Assembly (NCBI GenBank): GCA_026418215.1
Contig: JAOABT010000656.1
Location: 1 to 10,187, forward strand
Length of the DNA stretch: 10,187 nucleotides
Source: Clostridia bacterium
GTDB lineage: Bacteria; Bacillota; Clostridia; DSM-8532
Direction: 5' to 3'
The notes under the pieces were generated by a model. That model was not told the DNA's origin, made no database searches, and saw only the letters and a list, made by a program, of their open reading frames with translations. Positions 1 through 6,793 of this stretch are shown here, in pieces. Numbering within the stretch: position 1 is the first letter of the stretch; each line of letters begins with the position of its first letter. The translations under genes and the position numbers were made by a program.

Positions 1-42
1 CCTCTCTGGTCACGTGGGCTCGGAGATGTGTATAAGAGACAG
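1..42 (+). other. Illumina Nextera adapter and i7 index (artefact)
   Basis: Bases 24-42 are the 19-bp Tn5 mosaic end used in Nextera libraries (AGATGTGTATAAGAGACAG). Bases 9-42 match the 34-base Nextera read-2 adapter with one mismatch at base 12 (A instead of T). Bases 1-8 (CCTCTCTG) equal the i7 index oligo I remember as N708. This is untrimmed library sequence at a contig end, not a genomic transposon. The identification is from memory of the adapter set. Confidence 0.95.
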
Positions 43-1019
43 GTATGGAACTCAGAGCTCATACGCTGGACATAGGGCGCATCGGTATTAGGCTGAAAAA
101 GCGAAGGCCTGAAAAATTTATCGTTATCCAGATAATCGATGGAATAGGTGTGAAGGGTTTCACCCCTGACCTTCTCAAATTCTTTCGCTGCAACAGCTGT
201 TATAATGCTTGAATCGAGACCGCCCGACAAAAAGGTACATAGCGGAACATCAGCAACAAGCTGGCGCTTGACTGCATCCTTGACCCACCAGGATACCTTT
301 TCAACTGTTTCTTCAGGAGAATCCATATGGGGTGAGCTTTCGAGCGACCAATAGCAGGTTTCCCTCATTCCATTGACATTAAAAAGAATAGAATAAGCGG
401 GTTTCACCTCGTATACCCGGTCATAAATACCGTGACCTGGCGTTTTTGACGGGCTGAGGGCAAGGATTTCAGAAAGGCCCCCGATTTTCAGGACCGGCCT
501 TACGAGGGGGTGCTTTAAAAGCGCTTTCATCTCCGAGCCGAAGATGAGCTGGCTGTCCTGGACACTGAAAAACAGGGGCTTCACACCGAAGCGGTCGCGG
601 GCAAGAAACAAGGATTGCTCCTTTTCATCCCAAATACCAAAGGCATAGATGCCATTAAGAAATTCCACGCAGGAAGGGCCCCATTCCATATAGGAGGTTA
701 ACAAAACCTCCGTATCGGAATGACTGTCGAAAAGGTAGCCCTTTCCTTTTAGAACAGCCTTGAGGTCATCTGCATTGTAAAGCTCCCCATTATAGGTAAT
801 AACATAGGAATAGCCATTCCTCGTTTTGACCATGGGCTGAGCCCCGCCTGCAGGGTCAACCACCGACAGCCTCCGGTGAACCAGCATGACATGAGGCGAA
901 AACCATTCGCCTGAGGCGTCCGGACCTCTATTTTTAAGTGTTTCAGACATCCCCGCGAGGATTTGTTTCTCTGATGAGATATCTTCCTTTAAATGCACCC
1001 AACCGGCGATACCGCACAT
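43..1019 (-). CDS. asnB: Asparagine synthetase (glutamine-hydrolysing), 3'-truncated
   Basis: Makes asparagine from aspartate, ATP and glutamine in the cytoplasm. The 325 visible residues are the N-terminal half of a family that usually has about 600. They hold a class II glutamine amidotransferase domain (about 1-200) with the nucleophile Cys2 in MCGIAGW, then RGPD (31-34), HRRLSVVD (48-55), YNGELYN (76-82) and SDTEVL (101-106). The start of the synthetase domain follows, with the ATP pyrophosphatase loop SGGLDSS at 265-271. The start at 1019 is chosen because Cys must follow the initiator Met and because AGGAG at 1029-1033 lies 9 nt upstream. An in-frame ATG at 1025 would bury the Cys and sits too close to that site. 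The gene runs into adapter at base 42, so the C-terminus is missing through assembly and not mutation. It is divergent from rnfC. Confidence 0.93.
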
Positions 1020-1126
1020 TTTCATCGACTCCTTCACATAAAAGCTTTTGGCACGTCTTCTGTAGAACTGACCCGAACATAAGCAGGATTAATGCTAGAG
1101 TAAAGCCATAACTTTCGAAATGGCAT

Positions 1127-1164
1127 AAAAAAATGGCATACGGAATAAAACATCCGACGCCATT
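1127..1164 (-). terminator. Terminator-like hairpin upstream of asnB
   Basis: Read on the minus strand, AATGGC (1164-1159) pairs with GCCATT (1137-1132), and CGGA (1156-1153) pairs with TCCG (1144-1141), around an 8-nt loop and a small internal loop. A run of seven T follows directly. The shape is that of an intrinsic terminator on the asnB strand, 110 nt before the asnB start, with no upstream minus-strand gene to end. It may therefore be a leader attenuator for asnB. Some asn genes in Firmicutes use T-box leaders, but I do not see the T-box sequence. Confidence 0.5.
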
Positions 1165-1310
1165 GTCATGAGGGGGGAAAGGTCCTCCAAATCATCATAT
1201 GAGGAAGCCGCCTGGTTGTTGACTGCTGTGAGCTGGCACTAACTCTGGGGATTTTGTGGAAATATGCTTCTATTCACGAATCATGACGATTAGAATAAGG
1301 TTGGGAATAC

Positions 1311-1342
1311 TATAAAACCCTGTAAAATGTTTCGGTTTTATA
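1311..1342. promoter_or_regulatory. Inverted repeat upstream of rnfC, possible operator
   Basis: TATAAAACC at 1311-1319 and GGTTTTATA at 1334-1342 are perfect 9-bp inverted arms around a 14-nt spacer, about 90 bp before the rnfC start. The arms do not match the Rex consensus expected for an NADH-responsive regulator. No T-run follows on the plus strand, so it is not a standard terminator. Function is unknown. A regulator site or a transcript hairpin are both possible. Confidence 0.4.
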
Positions 1343-1421
1343 ACTTCTTCGCTTGTGTTAACATTAAGATGGCTTATCTTATGAGCTCTTATAGAATGAT
1401 ACTCACTTAAGCCTTGGAAAT

Positions 1422-1436
1422 GAGGTGGAAGAATTG
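1422..1436 (+). promoter_or_regulatory. rnfC ribosome binding site deciding a TTG start
   Basis: GAGGTG at 1422-1427 is complementary to the 16S anti-Shine-Dalgarno. The G pair of its core ends 8 nt before TTG at 1434. The in-frame GTG at 1425-1427 is inside the site, so it is unlikely to be the start. The rnfD start has the same geometry. Confidence 0.6.
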
Positions 1437-2741
1437 AAACGACTTATCTTCAAAGGTGGTGTACATCCGCCCCAGAACAAAAGCACGCAGCACCTTGAAA
1501 CCGTCGTCATGGGCGTGCCGTCAAGGGTTATCCTTCCCATGGTCCAGCATCTGGGTGCTCCCTGCAGACCGCTTGTAAAAAAAGGCGATGTTGTCAAGGT
1601 GGGACAGGTTGTCGGAGACACAGACGCTTTTGTATCAGCGCCCATCCACTCCAGTGTTTCAGGCGTTGTCACTGCTATAGAGGATCGTATCATAACGGGC
1701 AGCAAACCGGTCGCATGTATAGAAATCAAGCCCGATGGCCTTCAAGAGGTTTGGGAAGGCGTTAAAGCACCGGGTATTGACAGCCGCGAGGCTTTTCTAA
1801 AGGCTGTCCGTGCATCCGGTCTGACGGGCTTGGGCGGAGCCGGCTTTCCGACCCATGTCAAGCTCAATCCTCCCAAAGAGGCCCGTGTTGACACTCTGAT
1901 TATCAACGCTGCGGAATGCGAGCCCTATATTACTTCTGATTACAGAGAGTGCCTTGAAAATACTCAAAACATTATAGAGGGTGTGAGTCTGGTCTTAAAG
2001 TGGACAGGTATTCCAAAAGCGGTCATCGGTATTGAAGACAACAAGCCCGAGGCTATCAAGAAGCTGTCTGAGGCTGTCAGGAGCCTGCCCTCCACAGAGG
2101 TGCAGACGCTTAAGTCCAGATACCCTCAAGGCGCCGAGAAAATGCTCATATATACCGTGACAGGCAGGCAGGTCCCCCCGGGAAAGCTTCCCGCCGATGC
2201 AGGGTGTCTTGTCATGAACGTCGCCAGTGTGGCGTTTTTAGCCGAATACATGAAAACGGGCATGCCGCTTGTTAAGAAACGTGTTACAGTGGATGGAACT
2301 GTGATAGCCAAGCCTCAGAATGTCCTGACTCTTATAGGCACACCGATCCAGGAAGTCTTTGAATTCTGCGGAGGGTTTTCATCCGAGCCCGGAAAGCTTA
2401 TTATGGGCGGCCCAATGATGGGTGTCTCCCTTTATTCGCTTGATATTCCGGTGCTTAAAAATACCAACGCACTGCTGGCTTTGAGCGGTAATCAGGCCGA
2501 AATGCCGCAGGAAAGTCCTTGCATGCGCTGCGGACGCTGCGTGAGAGCCTGCCCCATGAATCTCCTGCCCTATGACATTGATCGTTTGGTCAAGGCCAAT
2601 ATATATGAAAACATTGATAAATACCATATAACAGACTGCATTGAATGTGGTTCCTGCGTTTATGCCTGCCCGGCCAAGAGAATGATTGTCCAGTCTATCC
2701 GACTTGGCAAGGATGTGCTTCGCAGGACTGCCCAGAAGTAA
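1434..2741 (+). CDS. rnfC: Rnf complex subunit RnfC (NADH-binding, Fe-S)
   Basis: Peripheral, cytoplasmic-side subunit of the Rnf complex, where NAD+ is reduced with electrons from ferredoxin through FMN. The 435 residues begin with the family's GGVHPP motif. The Gly-rich nucleotide-binding stretch GLTGLGGAGFP lies at about 130-140 and AAECEP at about 159-164. Two [4Fe-4S] motifs near the C-terminus are CMRCGRCVRACP (Cys 363, 366, 369, 373) and CIECGSCVYACP (402, 405, 408, 412). I chose TTG at 1434 because GAGGTG (1422-1427) stands at optimal distance and the protein then begins MKRLIFKGGVHPP like its relatives. A GTG at 1425 is in frame but overlaps that binding site. It is the first gene of the rnf operon and lacks the long C-terminal extension of proteobacterial RnfC. 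Confidence 0.95.
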   Translation: MKRLIFKGGVHPPQNKSTQHLETVVMGVPSRVILPMVQHLGAPCRPLVKKGDVVKVGQVVGDTDAFVSAPIHSSVSGVVTAIEDRIITGSKPVACIEIKPDGLQEVWEGVKAPGIDSREAFLKAVRASGLTGLGGAGFPTHVKLNPPKEARVDTLIINAAECEPYITSDYRECLENTQNIIEGVSLVLKWTGIPKAVIGIEDNKPEAIKKLSEAVRSLPSTEVQTLKSRYPQGAEKMLIYTVTGRQVPPGKLPADAGCLVMNVASVAFLAEYMKTGMPLVKKRVTVDGTVIAKPQNVLTLIGTPIQEVFEFCGGFSSEPGKLIMGGPMMGVSLYSLDIPVLKNTNALLALSGNQAEMPQESPCMRCGRCVRACPMNLLPYDIDRLVKANIYENIDKYHITDCIECGSCVYACPAKRMIVQSIRLGKDVLRRTAQK

Positions 2742-2965
2742 CGGGGGTTGGGCTTCTTCAACAGGTATCAGAACTTTAAAAGACCTTGCTTTGTATGAAA
2801 AAACTTAACGAAGAGCCATTCGATAAGGCCATGAACTTTTTTTACACTTGTATGCACTTGGGCCTGCACGGATGCTAGATACGGATAAACAGAGAGATGT
2901 GCCCGGTTGCGTCCGGCTTATGCCGGAGCAAGACGGGTCATAAAGAAAGGATTGGGGTGTGTCAA
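2742..2965 (+). other. Long rnfC-rnfD intergenic gap
   Basis: 224 bp separate rnfC from rnfD, while the other rnf genes overlap or lie within 16 bp of each other. The gap holds a possible 27-codon reading frame at 2795-2878 (starts MKKLNEEPFDK, no good ribosome binding site) and a strong hairpin at 2902-2937. I see no terminator with a T-run, so the operon probably continues through. A second promoter, an RNA processing site or a leader controlling rnfD translation could be here. I do not recognise a known riboswitch class. Confidence 0.5.
2902..2937 (+). promoter_or_regulatory. Strong RNA hairpin before rnfD
   Basis: The core is TCCGGC (2912-2917), loop TTAT, GCCGGA (2922-2927). It is extended by TTGC (2907-2910) with GCAA (2928-2931) and by CCCG (2902-2905) with CGGG (2934-2937), giving about 14 base pairs with small bulges. 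No T-run follows, so it is not an intrinsic terminator. It ends 16 nt before the rnfD ribosome binding site. It could stabilise the downstream transcript or tune rnfD translation. Confidence 0.6.
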
Positions 2966-3922
2966 TTGGATAAGAGGTTTTCGGTGAGCTCCTCACCGCA
3001 TATCAGAAGTGAGGCCACCACCCAGCGCATCATGCTGGATGTGCTCATAGCACTCTTGCCCGCAAGCTTTGCAGGCATCTATTTCTTCGGGGTTAGGGCC
3101 GCGATGGTGATAGCTGTTACGGTGATATCCTCGGTAGCTTTCGAGTTCATCACAAGAAAATATCTTTTGAAACGCAGCAATACCATAGGAGATTTAAGCG
3201 CCGCCGTTACAGGCTTGCTTCTGGCGCTGAACCTTCCTCCGGCATTCCCTCTATGGATGGCGGTTGTAGGCTCCTTCTTTGCCATCGTTATTGTCAAGCA
3301 GCTCTTCGGAGGGCTGGGACAGAACTTCGTAAACCCGGCATTAGCTGCCCGCGCTATCCTTCTGGTTGCCTATGGTACAAAAATGACATTTTGGACGGCA
3401 CCGTTGTCGCCACAAGGTGCTGATGCCGTATCTGCCGCTACCCCGTTGGGAATGCTCAAGGAGGGAGGAAGCCTTCCTTCAGTGCTTAATATGTTCCTTG
3501 GACAGATAGGTGGCTCCATCGGAGAGACCTCTGCGATTGCCCTCTTGCTTGGGGGAGTCTATCTATTGGCAAGGGGTGTCATCTCCTGGCATATCCCGGT
3601 GATTTACACCGGTACGGTGGCCTTGATAGCCTGGGTTCTCGGGCCTACTGGGATGCTTACGGGAAACCCGCTGTTCCATGTGCTGGCTGGCGGCCTCTTG
3701 ATCGGCGCCATCTTTATGGCAACAGACTATACGACCAGCCCCATGACCCGAAAAGGTATTGTGATTTATGCTGTGGGCTGCGGTGTTCTGACCATGCTGT
3801 TCCGACTTTACACCAATATGCCTGAGGGCGTATCGTTTGCCATTCTCCTCATGAACATTACCGTTCCTATTATTGACCGCTATACAGCTCCTCGCAGATT
3901 TGGAGGTGAGCTCCATGTTTAA
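2966..3922 (+). CDS. rnfD: Rnf complex subunit RnfD (membrane flavoprotein)
   Basis: Integral membrane subunit of the RnfD/NqrB family that carries a covalently bound FMN and helps couple electron flow to ion transport. The predicted protein has 318 residues and many hydrophobic helices. It opens with the family signature VSSSPHIRS, followed by TTQRIMLDV. GGLGQNFVNPALAARA is the conserved central loop. The flavin-attachment motif SAATPL puts the acceptor at Thr159. I chose TTG at 2966 because GGGGTG (2954-2959) lies at the right distance and relatives begin only a few residues before SSSPH. GTG at 2957 is the main alternative. An ATG at 2897 would add 23 unrelated residues read through the upstream hairpin. 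Its 3' end overlaps rnfG by 8 nt. Confidence 0.94.
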   Translation: MDKRFSVSSSPHIRSEATTQRIMLDVLIALLPASFAGIYFFGVRAAMVIAVTVISSVAFEFITRKYLLKRSNTIGDLSAAVTGLLLALNLPPAFPLWMAVVGSFFAIVIVKQLFGGLGQNFVNPALAARAILLVAYGTKMTFWTAPLSPQGADAVSAATPLGMLKEGGSLPSVLNMFLGQIGGSIGETSAIALLLGGVYLLARGVISWHIPVIYTGTVALIAWVLGPTGMLTGNPLFHVLAGGLLIGAIFMATDYTTSPMTRKGIVIYAVGCGVLTMLFRLYTNMPEGVSFAILLMNITVPIIDRYTAPRRFGGELHV

Positions 3923-4505
3923 AGAGATCATTCGTCCGGCTATCGTGCTGTTTTTGATCTGCGCCCTGATTACCGGCGCACTGGCTTATGTCAACGGCGT
4001 AACCAAGCCAATTATTGATGAAAGCCAGAAGCAGGCGCAACGCGATGGGCTTGCCAAGGTCTTTCCGGGTGCTGATACCTTTAGTGCTCCTCAAACGGCA
4101 GATCAGTTGAAGGGTAAGGGCTATCAGGTGAGTGACCGCATCGTCAGTGCCTATGAAGCGCAAAAGAACGCTGAGACCATAGGCTATGTCATCGAAGTCT
4201 CTTCCAGGGGCTATGGCGGTCCTATCAAGATGCTGGTAGGCATCGGAATGGACGGTAAGATTCTGGGAGCGCTGATTACAAGCAGTAACGAAACCCCCGG
4301 CCTGGGCTCCAAGGCAGCTGAGCCTGCCTTCATGGGTCAATACCTCGGAGCGGTGAGCGATGAGTTCAAGGTTGTCAAAGGCAAGGCGTCTGCGGAAGGG
4401 GATATTCAGGCTGTCAGCGGTGCGACCATTTCGTCGAGAGCGGTTACCCAAGGGGTTAACGATGCGCTCAAAATGGTTCGTTCCATCAGGGGAGGTGCAA
4501 AGTAA
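3915..4505 (+). CDS. rnfG: Rnf complex subunit RnfG (covalent FMN)
   Basis: Membrane-anchored flavin subunit, related to NqrC, that passes electrons on the outer face of the membrane in the Rnf complex. It has 196 residues. An N-terminal transmembrane helix (about 8-27) is followed by an extracytoplasmic FMN-binding domain. ETPGLGSKA (126-134) is the conserved family segment. SGATISS (168-174) contains the flavin-phosphoester acceptor Thr171. ATG at 3915 is used because GGAGGTGAG (3902-3910) precedes it at ideal spacing and the helix begins right after it. The start overlaps the rnfD stop by 8 nt, which suggests translational coupling. The rnfG stop abuts the rnfE start. Confidence 0.95.
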   Translation: MFKEIIRPAIVLFLICALITGALAYVNGVTKPIIDESQKQAQRDGLAKVFPGADTFSAPQTADQLKGKGYQVSDRIVSAYEAQKNAETIGYVIEVSSRGYGGPIKMLVGIGMDGKILGALITSSNETPGLGSKAAEPAFMGQYLGAVSDEFKVVKGKASAEGDIQAVSGATISSRAVTQGVNDALKMVRSIRGGAK

Positions 4506-5183
4506 ATGGCTAATAATAAAATGCTTTCTGTTTTAACAAACGGCTTCTTAAAGGAAAACCCCACTTTGCGCCTGCTGTTGGGCATGTGCCCTTCACTGGC
4601 TGTCACGACCATGGCTAAAAACGGCCTGGGAATGGGAGCGGCGGCGACCTTTGTTTTGGTTGGCTCCAACCTGGTTATTTCATTAATAAGAAAGATTGTA
4701 CCCGACAAGGTGCGAATTCCTGTATTTATTACGGTTATTGCAGGTTTCACCACTATTGTGCAGATGCTTTTGGCAGCTTTTCTGCCTGAGATCAACAAAC
4801 AGCTGGGCATCTACATTCCGCTGATTGTGGTCAACTGTATTATTCTTGCCCGTGCCGAAATGTTTGCCCAAAAGAACGGGCCGATCCTGTCTATTCTGGA
4901 CGGAATTGGCATGGGAGCGGGCTTTACCTGTGCCATCTTCATTATCGGCTCGATCCGTGAAATTCTGGGAGCCGGGACCTGGATGGGCATGCCCGTCACA
5001 GTCAATCTCTTTGACCCCACAACGCTCTTTATCCTGCCGCCTGGCGGGTTTATGGTCATGGGCTTCTTAATTGCGCTGGTCAACAAGCTGACCAAGGGAA
5101 AGAAGAAGCAACCAACCGACAGCGGCTGCGCCGCAGGCTGCCCCGGCTGCAGCAAATCCATGCACGGAGGTGAGGCGGCATGA
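4506..5183 (+). CDS. rnfE: Rnf complex subunit RnfE (membrane core)
   Basis: One of two homologous six-helix membrane subunits, RnfE and RnfA, at the centre of the ion-pumping Rnf complex. The 225 residues include GMCPSLA (Cys28) and VVNCIILA (Cys111). In solved Rnf and Nqr structures the equivalent cysteines of the two subunits share an iron-sulphur cluster inside the membrane. The ribosome binding site GGAGGTG (4491-4497) is inside rnfG, 10 nt before the ATG. The last 25 or so residues are unusual: after a basic KGKKK stretch comes SGCAAGCPGCSK, a CxxxCxxC cluster that could bind metal or be redox active. The stop overlaps the rnfA start by 4 nt. Confidence 0.95.
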   Translation: MANNKMLSVLTNGFLKENPTLRLLLGMCPSLAVTTMAKNGLGMGAAATFVLVGSNLVISLIRKIVPDKVRIPVFITVIAGFTTIVQMLLAAFLPEINKQLGIYIPLIVVNCIILARAEMFAQKNGPILSILDGIGMGAGFTCAIFIIGSIREILGAGTWMGMPVTVNLFDPTTLFILPPGGFMVMGFLIALVNKLTKGKKKQPTDSGCAAGCPGCSKSMHGGEAA

Positions 5184-5761
5184 AGGAGCTTTTCGCCATC
5201 CTTGTAGGGGCCATGTTTATTGAAAACTTTGTCTTATCCAAGTTCTTAGGCATTTGCCCCTTCCTGGGAGTCTCTAAAAAGACTTCCACCGCTGTTGGTA
5301 TGAGCGGCGCTGTGGTTTTTGTCATGGTGCTCTCACAAGCGGCCACCTGGCTCACCAACGAGTATCTTTTAAAGCCCTATGGCCTGGAATATCTCCAAAC
5401 CATAGCGTTCATCCTTGTGATTGCGGCTCTAGTTCAGTTTGTTGAAACAGTGCTGAAGAAGATGCTTCCTCCGCTATACAAGGCCCTAGGTATTTATCTG
5501 CCTCTTATCACAACAAACTGTGCGGTCTTAGGATCGGCGCTCATTCATGTTGAACGTCAGTACACCTTGCTTCAAGCCGTCGTTTTCGGCTTTGCGGCAG
5601 GTTTAGGCTTTACCATGGCACTCATACTCTTTTCGGGCATTCGTGAGCGCCTTGAAACCTGCGATATACCCGAATCCTTCAAGGGTATGCCTATTGTGCT
5701 TATTGCGGCTTCATTGGTATCGGTGGCGTTTATCGGCTTTGCCGGACTTGTGATCAAGTAG
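5180..5761 (+). CDS. rnfA: Rnf complex subunit RnfA (membrane core)
   Basis: Second six-helix core membrane subunit, partner of RnfE with inverted topology, carrying electrons across the membrane through a shared iron-sulphur site. The 193 residues match the usual family length. GICPFLG (Cys26) and TTNCAVLG (Cys114) are the conserved half-membrane cysteine motifs that mirror those of RnfE. The start ATG overlaps the rnfE stop in an ATGA arrangement, with GGAGGTGA (5166-5173) 9 nt upstream, so translation is probably coupled. rnfB follows after 16 bp. Confidence 0.96.
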   Translation: MKELFAILVGAMFIENFVLSKFLGICPFLGVSKKTSTAVGMSGAVVFVMVLSQAATWLTNEYLLKPYGLEYLQTIAFILVIAALVQFVETVLKKMLPPLYKALGIYLPLITTNCAVLGSALIHVERQYTLLQAVVFGFAAGLGFTMALILFSGIRERLETCDIPESFKGMPIVLIAASLVSVAFIGFAGLVIK

Positions 5762-5777
5762 AAAGGGGGAGAGCAGG

Positions 5778-6590
5778 ATGGATATTTTGCTTCCCGTAGC
5801 GGTTATTTCGGGACTCGGTCTTCTGTTTGGGTTAGGTCTTGCCTATGCCTCCAAGGTCTTTGAGGTTAAGGTTGACGAACGTATCGGCAAGGTCAGGGAG
5901 CTGCTCCCCGGTGCCAATTGCGGTGCGTGCGGCTTTTCGGGCTGCGATGGTATGGCCGAGGCCATTGTCAATGACAAGGTTCCGGCCAGTCGCTGCCCTG
6001 TTGGGGGTGCCTCGATGGTAGCCGCAATTTCAGACCTTTTGGGTGTGGAAGAAGGGGCCGTTGAGGATAAAGTGGCTCGTCTCATTTGCCAGGGAACCTG
6101 TCAAAATGCTGAAACAAAGTATGCTTATGCCGGCATCGAGGACTGCCATGCGGCCAATGCGCTGGCAGGCGGTATGAATGCCTGCAGCTTTGGCTGCCTT
6201 GGCCTTGGAAGCTGTAAAAAGGTTTGCCCCTTTGATGCCATTGTCATGGCGGACGGCATCGCACACATTGATACCGGGCGCTGCACAGGCTGCGGAAAAT
6301 GTGTTTCTGAGTGTCCCAAAGCAGTCATTAAGCTTGTTCCGGTGTTGTCGGGCTTTACGGTGCTTTGCGCCAACCAGGATAAAGGCGTCATCGCGAAAAA
6401 GAACTGCAAGGTGGCCTGCATTGCGTGCCAAAAATGCGCGAAGGCCTGCCCAAGCTCGGCGATTACCGTTTCCAGCAATCTTGCTGTTATCGATCCCCAA
6501 AAGTGTACCAATTGCGGAACATGTGTCAAAGAGTGCCCCCAGAATTGCATTGAAAACACCACGGTCAAGCGTTGCTCGTTAGGGGCATAA
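5778..6590 (+). CDS. rnfB: Rnf complex subunit RnfB (ferredoxin-accepting, Fe-S)
   Basis: Entry point for electrons from reduced ferredoxin. The 270 residues start with a membrane-anchor helix (about 3-24). A RnfB/Fe-S domain follows with Cys48, 51, 56 and 73 (CGACGFSGC...C). Ferredoxin-like motifs then lie at Cys136/140/146/150, 169/172/175/179 (CTGCGKCVSECP), 210-224 (CKVACIACQKCAKACP) and 243/246/249/253 (CTNCGTCVKECP). This allows up to about five [4Fe-4S] clusters, as in clostridial RnfB and more than in proteobacterial forms. GAAAGGGGGA (5761-5770) is the ribosome binding site. It is the last gene of the operon and is followed by a strong terminator at 6669-6708. Confidence 0.95.
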   Translation: MDILLPVAVISGLGLLFGLGLAYASKVFEVKVDERIGKVRELLPGANCGACGFSGCDGMAEAIVNDKVPASRCPVGGASMVAAISDLLGVEEGAVEDKVARLICQGTCQNAETKYAYAGIEDCHAANALAGGMNACSFGCLGLGSCKKVCPFDAIVMADGIAHIDTGRCTGCGKCVSECPKAVIKLVPVLSGFTVLCANQDKGVIAKKNCKVACIACQKCAKACPSSAITVSSNLAVIDPQKCTNCGTCVKECPQNCIENTTVKRCSLGA

Positions 6591-6668
6591 ATGGTACTGC
6601 GAATTGTAATGATGAGTTAAGCTTTAAGTCGGCTGAATGTGAATGCTGGACTTAACTATGTTTAATAG

Positions 6669-6708
6669 AAAAGACTCTCCTCAAAGCTTTGAGGTGGAGT
6701 CTTTTTTT
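6669..6708 (+). terminator. Intrinsic terminator of the rnf operon
   Basis: AAAGACTC (6670-6677) pairs with GAGTCTTT (6697-6704). Inside it, CCTCAA (6679-6684) pairs with TTGAGG (6689-6694) around loop AGCT. A run of seven T (6702-6708) follows. The near-perfect stem is preceded by a short A-run, so it might act in both directions. Confidence 0.92.
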
Positions 6709-6793
6709 AAACAAGAAAGAGCAGAAGAAGCTATAAGTAAGTTGAGATAGAAACTTAAGACCAGCCAACAGATCAAACAAGGTAGACAATAGG

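Larger units (their letters stand above)
1020..1433. other. Divergent intergenic region, asnB to rnfC
   Basis: A 414-bp stretch without a convincing gene. It holds the asnB ribosome binding site, a minus-strand terminator-like hairpin (1127-1164), a 9-bp inverted repeat (1311-1342) and the rnfC ribosome binding site (1422-1427). A weak sigma-A-like candidate for rnfC is TTGTGT at 1353-1358 and TATCTT at 1375-1380 with a 16-bp spacer. I could not find a T-box consensus or another riboswitch signature on either strand. Short ORFs of about 24 codons here have no family likeness. Confidence 0.6.

Noticed and set aside
24..42. Tn5-type transposon mosaic end
   Set aside because: It is part of the Nextera adapter, is preceded by index bases and sits at the very end of the contig. 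No transposase or partner end is present.
1168..1242. 24-codon plus-strand frame upstream of rnfC (MRGERSSKSSYEEAAWLLT...)
   Set aside because: No ribosome binding site, no recognised family and very short. Probably chance.
1165..1260. T-box or other riboswitch in the asnB leader
   Set aside because: I looked for the T-box core on the minus strand and did not find it. Purine-rich pieces here do not build a recognised aptamer.
1350..1370. Rex (NADH-sensing) operator before rnfC
   Set aside because: TGTTAACA is present, but the required TTGTTAA-N4-TTAACAA symmetry is not.
2894..2940. Intrinsic terminator between rnfC and rnfD
   Set aside because: The stem is strong but no T-run follows on either strand.
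2897..2965. N-terminal extension of RnfD from ATG 2897
   Set aside because: These 23 codons are read through a hairpin, have no binding site and do not resemble RnfD N-termini.
3870..4451. 193-codon minus-strand reading frame opposite rnfG
   Set aside because: Antisense shadow of a well-supported gene. No start signals or family features.
6030..6568. Long reading frames antisense to rnfB
   Set aside because: They come from the codon bias of the Cys-rich rnfB gene and look like no known protein.
6600..6660. tRNA or structured RNA between rnfB and its terminator
   Set aside because: Only a loose 7-bp inverted repeat is present. No cloverleaf or T-loop consensus.
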